From assembly GCA_000432175.1 (NCBI GenBank), contig HF989497.1, positions 56,151-75,235 of the forward strand: a stretch of 19,085 bases of DNA, read 5' to 3'. The DNA is from Eubacterium sp. CAG:786. GTDB lineage: Bacteria; Bacillota; Clostridia; Oscillospirales; Ruminococcaceae. Below the pieces are notes generated by a model. It searched no databases, had not been told where the DNA came from, and worked only from the letters and a program-made list of their open reading frames with translations. The stretch's first letter is position 1. Each line of letters opens with the position of its first letter. Shown piece after piece: positions 14,211 to 19,085 of the stretch. The translations under genes were made by a program, and so were the position numbers.

Positions 14211-15734
14211 ATGAAAATGAAGAGAATTCTTGCGGCTTCGGCTGCGCTTGCTGTTTGCGTAGGGCTGTCGATGCCCGCATACGCAGCTTCCGGTAAATTA
14301 AAGCTGTATACCCAGCCGATATCTGAGCTTGGTATCAATGGCGGCGATGGCTTATGGCACCGCGGCGATCTGTATGGCATTGGAACATCGGACGGCATAG
14401 AGAAGTTAATTTCCATTACCGGAAAAGACGCAAAAAAATGGCGCTCCGCAGGTGAGTTTTCTTACAGCGATGTCACCGTTAACGGTGATGTTGACTGGAA
14501 CAACCTGGGCTTGTATTCCGATACCAATGAGTTATTCAATTGGGCAGACGACGGCAGTTCAACGGCAATATATCCATTTGATTTCAACGGAACGGACGAA
14601 ATAACAATTCGAAATACTTCGTTCGACCGGAACGGCTGGATGTATGTTACAGATGATGGATATATTCTGAATATTAACGACGGTACTATTAAAGGAGATT
14701 GCCGTGGTTTTACATATGAGCAGGTCGATCCGGATGGAGAATTCGATTTTGCGATGACAAACTGCAGCTGGTGGGCTGGTAATTTTGGGACATGTGACGA
14801 AAAGTATAATGCGTATTTTTTGTATGCCGGAGAGCCGCATCACATTGACCAAGTTGATGGTATTGAAGTGGACTGGGACGAGTATGATATAAAGCTGGTC
14901 GGAATTACAAAAGACTGCACGGAAGAAGAAATCTATTCCGGTACTTCAATGTACTTCGGATTATCCGGTTGTGGAAAAGGATATGTTCAGTTCTGGACAC
15001 AGTATGCACCCAAAGGGGCAGAATATCATCTTTTCCTTACAGGGACCGGAGAAACGATCGACTTCTCACTTGATGATTCGGGCAATATGACAATATCCGA
15101 GCTGCACGGCGACAAGTTTGTTGCAAGCTGGGATACAGGTTCGGCTCTCATGCAGATAAGTAATGAGGCAGGGGCTAACGGTTTGCATGCAGTTACAACT
15201 CTGAGCGATACTTATAAGGACATTTCAAGCGAAGACGGTGAAATATACCTGGTACAGACTCAGGACGATAAATGGGGCTATATGAATTCCGATGGAGAGC
15301 TTCTTGCAACTTATGATGACGCCGGTTCTTTCATCGGCAAGTATGCGCCTGTTGTAAAGGACGGCAAGGCGTTCCTTATCAACAGGAACTTCAAGCGTGT
15401 TTCTGAAAAGATAGACGCAGATGGAGTTAGAAGCTGTGACAAGGGTCTTTACGTAATTGAACTCGACGGCGAGTATTCTTTTATGACCTATGCTGATGGC
15501 GCAAGCGATGTATCCGGCGACGAGCAGGGAGATACCTCAACGCCTGTTGAGCCTACAGCTGAACCGTCTGAACCTGCAGATACTGTTGAAACAACCGATA
15601 CCGCTCCTGTTGTTAATGACAACACCGACGAAAACAAGGCAAATCCCGATACGGGTGCGGCTTCCTGCGCTGTAGTAGTCGGGCTGACTGCCGTTGCTGG
15701 TGGGGTGCTTCTCCTGAGCAGAAAGCACAGATAA
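14211..15734 (+). CDS. Secreted, sortase-anchored surface protein with a WG-type repeat
   Basis: The 507-residue protein has an N-terminal signal peptide (MKMKRILAASAALAVCVG, cleavage likely after AYA at about residue 25). A C-terminal sorting signal follows a Ser/Thr/Pro/Glu linker: NPDTG at 478-482, a hydrophobic stretch AVVVGLTAVAGGVLLL, then SRKHR. It should be exported and linked to peptidoglycan by a sortase accepting NPxTG. Around residues 350-400 a WG-like beta repeat is visible (KWGYMNSDGE, APVVKDGKAFLINR). The rest, rich in Asp, Trp and Tyr, I do not recognise. I chose the ATG at 14211: GGAGG at 14198-14202 is 8 bp upstream, whereas the ATG at 14196 lies within the Shine-Dalgarno area. 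Its promoter carries the repeat near the Xre gene. It looks more AT-rich than the neighbours (judged by eye), which may mean later acquisition. Confidence 0.85.
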   Translation: MKMKRILAASAALAVCVGLSMPAYAASGKLKLYTQPISELGINGGDGLWHRGDLYGIGTSDGIEKLISITGKDAKKWRSAGEFSYSDVTVNGDVDWNNLGLYSDTNELFNWADDGSSTAIYPFDFNGTDEITIRNTSFDRNGWMYVTDDGYILNINDGTIKGDCRGFTYEQVDPDGEFDFAMTNCSWWAGNFGTCDEKYNAYFLYAGEPHHIDQVDGIEVDWDEYDIKLVGITKDCTEEEIYSGTSMYFGLSGCGKGYVQFWTQYAPKGAEYHLFLTGTGETIDFSLDDSGNMTISELHGDKFVASWDTGSALMQISNEAGANGLHAVTTLSDTYKDISSEDGEIYLVQTQDDKWGYMNSDGELLATYDDAGSFIGKYAPVVKDGKAFLINRNFKRVSEKIDADGVRSCDKGLYVIELDGEYSFMTYADGASDVSGDEQGDTSTPVEPTAEPSEPADTVETTDTAPVVNDNTDENKANPDTGAASCAVVVGLTAVAGGVLLLSRKHR

Positions 15735-15771
15735 TATCCACATGTGCAGATGAAATTCTCCTAAAATAAGA

Positions 15772-15810
15772 TCACGCTCTGCGGAAAATCACCGTGGAGC
15801 GTGACTTTTA
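15772..15810 (+). terminator. Terminator of the surface-protein gene
   Basis: TCACGCTC (15772-15779) pairs with GAGCGTGA (15797-15804). The stem extends inward as TGCGG with CCGTG, including G-U pairs, to about 13 bp with a 7-nt loop. CTTTTA follows. It closes the surface gene about 70 bp before the rimP operon leader begins. Confidence 0.82.
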
Positions 15811-15832
15811 CGCAGATTTTTCAAAAAACCTA

Positions 15833-15861
15833 TTGATTTTCTGAAAAAAACGTGGTATAAT
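15833..15861 (+). promoter_or_regulatory. Promoter of the rimP-nusA-infB operon
   Basis: TTGATT (15833-15838) is exactly 17 bp from a perfect TATAAT (15856-15861). Transcription would begin at about 15868, leaving a leader of some 100 nt before rimP. Confidence 0.85.
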
Positions 15862-15882
15862 ACATTAAGATAGATTAGACTG

Positions 15883-15951
15883 AAGACTGGGGTTCGCTCC
15901 AGTCTTTAAGTTTTAATCGGGGGTATGCAGCAATGCGTATCCCGCTGCATA
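15883..15951 (+). promoter_or_regulatory. Structured rimP operon leader with alternative hairpins
   Basis: The first hairpin pairs AAGACTGGGG (15883-15892) with CTCCAGTCTT (15897-15906) around a TTCG loop; TAAGTTTTAA follows, which resembles a weak intrinsic terminator. Downstream, two hairpins exclude each other. One pairs GGGGTATGC (15920-15928) with GCGTATCCC (15935-15943). The other pairs TATGCAGC (15924-15931) with GCTGCATA (15944-15951), ending just before the AAAGGAG of rimP. In B. subtilis the nusA operon is reported to be controlled by NusA-dependent termination in its leader. A similar role here is inference. Confidence 0.6.
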
Positions 15952-15971
15952 TTCTGAAAGGAGCTGTCTGA

Positions 15972-16478
15972 ATGGCACTGGCAAAGGGTCTTAGCTCTAT
16001 CGAGGCTGCGGCTGACGCTGCGGTAAGACCGATAGTAGAGGGGCACGGCTTCAAGCTGTGGGACGTATGGTTCGCCAAGGAAGGCGCGAAATGGTACCTG
16101 CGTATTTTCATCGACCGTCCGGGAGGGGTTTCCATCGACGACTGCGAGTCGATCGACGGGCTTATCAACGCGGAGATCGACAAGCAGGATTTTATTGACA
16201 GGATCGACTATCTGGAGATAGGCTCTGCAGGTCTGGAGCGCCCCGTGCGCCGCATAGCCCAGCTGGAACCGTCGATAGGCAAGAAGATCATCGTCAAGAC
16301 CTACAAGCTGTGCGAGGGCGCTCCCTCAAAGGCGTTCAGCTGTGTGCTGGGCGGCTTTGATGGCGAGAATATCACGGTTACCGGAGATTTCGGCGAGCTG
16401 GTGCTTCCGCTGGCTGATGTTTCTGCAATAAATTACGATGATTTTGACGACGACGATCTGCTCAAGGGCGGAGAGTGA
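15972..16478 (+). CDS. rimP: Ribosome maturation factor RimP
   Basis: RimP binds the 30S subunit and is needed for its early assembly. The 168-residue product has the two RimP domains. The N-terminal alpha/beta part has AAVRPIVEGHGFKLWDVWFAK, WYLRIFIDRPGGVSIDDCE and YLEIGSAGLERPVR, the family's strongest signature, where SPGL is normally seen and SAGL is present here. The C-terminal SH3-like barrel (GKKIIVKTY, GENITVTGDFGELVLPLADV) ends in a short acidic tail (DDFDDDD). AAAGGAG at about 15957-15963 is 8 bp before the ATG. It is first in the operon; nusA follows after 28 bp. Confidence 0.94.
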   Translation: MALAKGLSSIEAAADAAVRPIVEGHGFKLWDVWFAKEGAKWYLRIFIDRPGGVSIDDCESIDGLINAEIDKQDFIDRIDYLEIGSAGLERPVRRIAQLEPSIGKKIIVKTYKLCEGAPSKAFSCVLGGFDGENITVTGDFGELVLPLADVSAINYDDFDDDDLLKGGE

Positions 16479-16506
16479 CAAAATTTTTACGGAGGAATAA
16501 TGGAAA

Positions 16507-17739
16507 ATGGCTAAGAAAAAGGTACAGCCCAAGGACGATATGATGGATTTTTTCACCGCGCTGACTGAATACGCGCAGGAAAAGGGAATCGACAGAGATG
16601 TGTTCGTGACAAAGATCAAGAGCGCTATCGAAAAGAGCCTCAAGACCAACATGCATCTTGAAGACAAGGACAGCGAGGTCGTGTTCGTCAATATCGACTT
16701 CGACCGCCATATATTCAATGTCAGTGTACTTAAGGAAGTCATCGAGGTGGTGGACACTCTGTATGAGCCGGAAATCGAGATCGTTCTTGAGGACGCACGC
16801 AAGATCGACCCGAATGCTCAGGTCGGCGACCACATCAGGGTTCCTGTCGATACTCACGAGTTCAAGCGTATCGCGGCTAAGAATGCCAAGGACCTCATCA
16901 AGCAGGGCTTCCGCGATGTTGAGCGTCAGCAGCTCAGCGAGATGTGGGGCGAATATGAGAACGAGGCTGTTTCCGCTGTCGTTACCAAGATCGAGCCCAA
17001 GACTGGCCACGCTACCATCGAGGTGAACCATAACGAGGTGCTCCTCATGCGCCAGGATCAGATTCCGGGCGAGGTGCTCCATGTCGGCGATGTTATCAAG
17101 GTATATATCACCGGTGTTTCCAAAGAATATAAGGAGGGCGCAAAGCGCCAGTCGCTGCGCATCACGCGTACAGACAAGGGTCTTATCAAGCGCCTGTTCG
17201 AGCTGGAATGCCCTGAGATATACGATGGCACTGTTGAGATAAAGTCCACCAGCCGCGCTCCCGGTTCCCGTTCTAAGATCGCTGTTATCAGCAACGACCC
17301 GAACGTTGACGCAGTAGGCGCGTGCATAGGCACTCAGAAGTCCCGTATCAATGCGGTCACAAAGGAACTCAAGGGCGAAAAGGTTGACGTAGTTCTTTAC
17401 AGCGATGATCCCGAGGAATTCATCAAGCAGGCGCTCAAGCCCGCTGAGGTACTCCGCGTAGTCATCAACGACCCGCATGTGAGAGCGTGCAAGGCTATCG
17501 TGCCTGATAACCAGCTTTCGCTCGCCATCGGCAACAAGGGTCAGAACGCGCTGCTCGCTGCTAAGCTCACAGGCTTCAAGATCGATATCAAGGCTGAGAG
17601 CAAGGTAACTCCCGAGGATCTCGAAGTTATCGAATACCCCGAGGAAGAGGAACAGCCCGAGGCTGCTGAAAATACCGCGGCTGAACAGGCTGAGGTTCCT
17701 GCAGCTGCTGCAGAAGAAACTGCGGGCACCGAGGAATAA
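16507..17739 (+). CDS. nusA: Transcription termination/antitermination factor NusA
   Basis: NusA binds RNA polymerase near the RNA exit channel and modulates pausing and termination. The 410 residues hold the Gram-positive arrangement: an N-terminal polymerase-binding domain (about 1-130), an S1 domain (about 135-200, EAVSAVVTKIEPKTGHATIE), then KH1 and KH2. The KH region has TSRAPGSRSKIAV, DAVGACIGTQKSRI and QLSLAIGNKGQNALLAAKLTG. It lacks the extra C-terminal acidic repeats of E. coli NusA and ends in a low-complexity Glu/Ala tail (about 365-410). The ATG at 16507 is 11 bp from GGAGG (16491-16495). A closer ATG at 16500 opens a four-codon frame that stops inside the nusA start, so 16507 is the gene start. 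rnpM begins 10 bp after the stop. Confidence 0.96.
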   Translation: MAKKKVQPKDDMMDFFTALTEYAQEKGIDRDVFVTKIKSAIEKSLKTNMHLEDKDSEVVFVNIDFDRHIFNVSVLKEVIEVVDTLYEPEIEIVLEDARKIDPNAQVGDHIRVPVDTHEFKRIAAKNAKDLIKQGFRDVERQQLSEMWGEYENEAVSAVVTKIEPKTGHATIEVNHNEVLLMRQDQIPGEVLHVGDVIKVYITGVSKEYKEGAKRQSLRITRTDKGLIKRLFELECPEIYDGTVEIKSTSRAPGSRSKIAVISNDPNVDAVGACIGTQKSRINAVTKELKGEKVDVVLYSDDPEEFIKQALKPAEVLRVVINDPHVRACKAIVPDNQLSLAIGNKGQNALLAAKLTGFKIDIKAESKVTPEDLEVIEYPEEEEQPEAAENTAAEQAEVPAAAAEETAGTEE

Positions 17740-17749
17740 GGAGCGTCAT

Positions 17750-18019
17750 ATGCAGGAAAAGCACATTCCGCTGCGCAAATGCACAGGCTGCGGCGAAATG
17801 ATAGGCAAGAAGGGTTCAGTGAGGATAGTCCGCAGCAAGGACGGAGAGATCTCCGTTGACCTCACGGGAAAAAAGCCCGGACGTGGCGCGTATCTCTGCC
17901 GCAGCAAAGAATGCCTGGAACTTGCGAAGAAGGGCAGAAAGCTGGAACGCGGTCTGAAATGCGCCATACCCGATGAAATATATGAAATTCTTGAAAAGGA
18001 GCTGAGTTCGGATAAATAA
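17750..18019 (+). CDS. rnpM: RNase P modulator RnpM (YlxR family)
   Basis: The 89-residue basic protein is of the YlxR family, found between nusA and infB in most Firmicutes and reported to bind RNase P RNA and tune its activity. The signatures are PLRKCTGCGE near the N-terminus and GKKPGRGAYLCRSKECL in the middle; the cysteine pairs probably stabilise the fold. Lysine/arginine-rich helices follow. AAGGAG at about 17738-17743 overlaps the nusA stop and gives a spacing of about 6 bp. Its stop codon overlaps the inferred start of ylxQ by 8 bp, with the ylxQ Shine-Dalgarno inside the last codons of this gene. Confidence 0.92.
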   Translation: MQEKHIPLRKCTGCGEMIGKKGSVRIVRSKDGEISVDLTGKKPGRGAYLCRSKECLELAKKGRKLERGLKCAIPDEIYEILEKELSSDK

Positions 18020-18326
18020 GGAACTTTCGACGATCTGCCTTTGCCGCCGTGCCGGAAAGCTCGTCATGGGCTTTGACGCGGCTGTGCAGGAGATGACGGC
18101 GCCTAAGTCCAAGGCTGCTGGTATCATTCTGGCAGCGGACGTGTCGCCCAAGACAGAAAAAGAGATCTGCTTCCATGCAGAGAAGTGCGGCACACCGGTC
18201 GTCCACGGCGATTTCACGATGGACGACGCAAAGGACGCTGTCGGAAAGCGCACGGGCATCTTCCTGGTGCTCGACGCAGGACTTTACGGCTCAATCACAA
18301 AACATATATCAGGATCCCGGGACTGA
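18012..18326 (+). CDS. ylxQ: L7Ae-family ribosomal/RNA-binding protein YlxQ, ATA start
   Basis: YlxQ is an L7Ae-type RNA-binding protein that recognises kink-turns. The frame reads NKELSTICLCRRAGKLVMGF, then IILAADVSPKTEKEI, GTPVVHGDF and GIFLVLDAG. The first segment is the conserved RNA-contact helix (family form L-x-R-R-A-G-K-L). It lies upstream of the first in-frame ATG (18066), so that ATG cannot be the real start. Between the in-frame stop at 18003 and 18066 there is no ATG, GTG or TTG. ATA at 18012 gives the natural N-terminus MNKELSTI (104 residues), and AAAAGGAG (17994-18001) is 10 bp upstream. A rare AUA start, or an ATG lost by sequencing error, is inferred. The frame overlaps rnpM by 8 bp, and infB follows 59 bp downstream. 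Confidence 0.82.
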   Translation: MNKELSTICLCRRAGKLVMGFDAAVQEMTAPKSKAAGIILAADVSPKTEKEICFHAEKCGTPVVHGDFTMDDAKDAVGKRTGIFLVLDAGLYGSITKHISGSRD

Positions 18327-18385
18327 GAATTGCCCATACAGGGGCGTATTACCAGGGATCATAAGTAGTATGGAGGAAAGTTACA

Positions 18386-19085
18386 TTGCCAAACAAAAAG
18401 TATCGTGTACAGGATATTGCGGCTGACATGGGCGTTGACCGCAGTGAGATAATTCAGCTTCTTGACGGGGCGTTTGAGGGTTCCAAGAAGGCTCAGACTT
18501 CTCTCACCGATCAGGAGATAAGCTACGTTCTTGAGAACTATTCCAAGAAGCATGAGGTAAAGAGTTTCGACGAGTATTTCAAGGCTACCGCAGGTCAGAA
18601 GACCGAGAAGCCCAAGGTCGAGGAGAAGAAGCCCGCAGCTAAAAAGAAGCCCGCTGCAAAGAAGGAAGAAGCTGCAAAGCCTGAAGTAAAGGCAGAGCCT
18701 AAACCCGAGGTAAAGGCAGAGCCCAAGCCTGAGGTAAAGGCAGAGCCCAAGCCTGAGGTTAAGGCAGAGCCTAAGCCCGAGGTCAAGGCAGAACTCAAGC
18801 CTGAGGTCAAGGCAGAGCCCAAGCCTGAAGTAAAGGCAGAGCCTAAGCCTGAGGTCAAGGCTGAACCCAAGCTCGAAGTTAAGGCAGAAGCAAGAAACGA
18901 CCGCCCGGCAGCTTCAAGACAGGATCGTCCGTTCAACCGCGACAATAATGCAAGACCCGGCGCGAACGGCGACCGTCCGCAGTTCAATAACAACAGGAAC
19001 GGCGACAGACCGTTCAACCGCGACAATAACGCAAGACCCGGCGCGAACGGCGACCGTCCGCCGTTCAATAACAACAGGAACGGCG
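18386..19085 (+). CDS. infB: Translation initiation factor IF-2, N-terminal part (cut by window end)
   Basis: IF2 is the GTPase that places initiator tRNA on the 30S subunit. Only the first 233 codons are present, and the GTPase domain lies beyond the window. The start is TTG at 18386, 9 bp after GGAGG (18372-18376), and the protein begins MPNKKYRVQDIAADMGVDRS. That is the IF2 N-terminal domain (helical, about residues 1-55), followed by a second similar helical segment. From about residue 75 it becomes a Lys/Glu/Pro/Ala linker with nine tandem copies of an 8-residue unit. A 27-residue Asn/Arg/Gly-rich unit follows, present twice and running to the window edge. Such disordered linkers vary freely between IF2 proteins. 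No ATG alternative in this frame fits. The assignment rests on the N-domain and on operon order after ylxQ. Confidence 0.93.
   Translation, partial: MPNKKYRVQDIAADMGVDRSEIIQLLDGAFEGSKKAQTSLTDQEISYVLENYSKKHEVKSFDEYFKATAGQKTEKPKVEEKKPAAKKKPAAKKEEAAKPEVKAEPKPEVKAEPKPEVKAEPKPEVKAEPKPEVKAELKPEVKAEPKPEVKAEPKPEVKAEPKLEVKAEARNDRPAASRQDRPFNRDNNARPGANGDRPQFNNNRNGDRPFNRDNNARPGANGDRPPFNNNRNG
18680..18895 (+). repeat. Nine tandem 24-bp units in infB
   Basis: Nine units of 24 bp encode PEVKAEPK or close variants, all in frame with infB. The fifth has PEVKAELK and the last LEVKAEAR. Third codon positions vary between units (GTA/GTT/GTC, CCC/CCT, AAA/AAG), so the copies are not freshly duplicated and the peptide seems to be under selection. 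Copy number is likely to vary between strains. Confidence 0.95.
18923..19084 (+). repeat. Two tandem 81-bp units in infB
   Basis: Two 81-bp units (18923-19003, 19004-19084) encode a 27-residue segment containing RPFNRDNNARPGANGDRP and FNNNRNG. They differ at only a few bases, including CAG/CCG in one codon (Gln to Pro). The window ends one base after unit 2, so more copies may follow. The near identity suggests recent duplication. Confidence 0.93.

Noticed and set aside
15883..15906. GGTTCG in the rimP leader as part of a tRNA gene.
   Set aside because: No cloverleaf, anticodon arm or CCA-side acceptor stem can be drawn around it; it is the loop of a simple hairpin.
16462..17478. Open frame of 338 codons on the minus strand opposite nusA.
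   Set aside because: It is antisense to clearly conserved S1 and KH motifs and has no start-site or domain support.
18066..18326. ATG at 18066 as the start of ylxQ.
   Set aside because: It would remove the conserved RRAGK RNA-binding helix, which is clearly encoded upstream, and it has only a weak Shine-Dalgarno.
18680..18895. Short regularly spaced repeats considered as a CRISPR array.
   Set aside because: The 24-bp units are contiguous with no spacers, keep the infB frame and vary at silent positions.
18595..19074. Minus-strand repetitive open frame over the infB repeats.
   Set aside because: It only mirrors the tandem repeats of infB, and the + strand encodes the IF2 N-domain in the same transcript.

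Overview
The window looks like core chromosome of a low-to-mid GC Gram-positive anaerobe of the Clostridia, most likely a Ruminococcus-like member of the Oscillospiraceae. The evidence is a LL-diaminopimelate aminotransferase, a proline T-box leader, an rnpM-ylxQ pair inside a rimP-nusA-infB operon, a sortase-type surface protein with an NPDTG sorting signal, and consensus-like TTGACA/TATAAT promoters. This is inferred from gene content; no database was searched. Most of the window is housekeeping DNA. The less ordinary parts are the intergenic regions, one gene fusion and one start codon.

Layout. Positions 1-3188 hold the end of a tryptophan operon on the + strand: trpC (cut by the window edge), trpF, trpB and trpA, closed by a hairpin. 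Next is a 159-bp MITE-like element with imperfect terminal inverted repeats and an exact 5-bp target duplication (3227-3395). The dapL gene (minus) follows, with its own terminator and promoter. A divergent promoter then starts a six-gene + strand cluster: GNAT acetyltransferase, a histidyl-tRNA synthetase-like protein with a short C-terminus, rimM, trmD fused to an ASCH domain, era and recO. Spacings are at most 22 bp, with two ATGA overlaps. A monocistronic c-di-GMP phosphodiesterase-like gene (degenerate GGDEF plus intact EAL) comes next and ends at a strong terminator.

On the minus strand lie proS with a proline T-box leader (about 13488-13792) and a small Xre-family regulator gene. The regulator is divergent from a secreted, sortase-anchored WG-repeat protein. 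Their two promoters share an overlapping -35 region, and a 17-bp repeat with internal dyad symmetry occurs twice in the surface-gene promoter, which resembles a regulator/target pair. The last 3.3 kb is the operon rimP-nusA-rnpM-ylxQ-infB, preceded by a structured leader with two mutually exclusive hairpins. In this operon ylxQ has no ATG, GTG or TTG at the position its conserved N-terminus requires, and an ATA codon sits there behind a good Shine-Dalgarno. infB begins with TTG and carries two sets of in-frame tandem repeats; it is cut by the window end.

How the genes fit together: the window is dominated by tryptophan and lysine/cell-wall precursor synthesis, aminoacyl-tRNA supply (HisRS-like, ProRS), tRNA modification and ribosome maturation (TrmD, RimM, Era, RimP), and transcription/translation factors (NusA, RnpM, YlxQ, IF2). 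I found no CRISPR array, tRNA or rRNA gene, phage or defence island. The best candidates for something not well described are the TrmD-ASCH fusion, the AUA start of ylxQ, the MITE, and the Xre/surface-protein control region.
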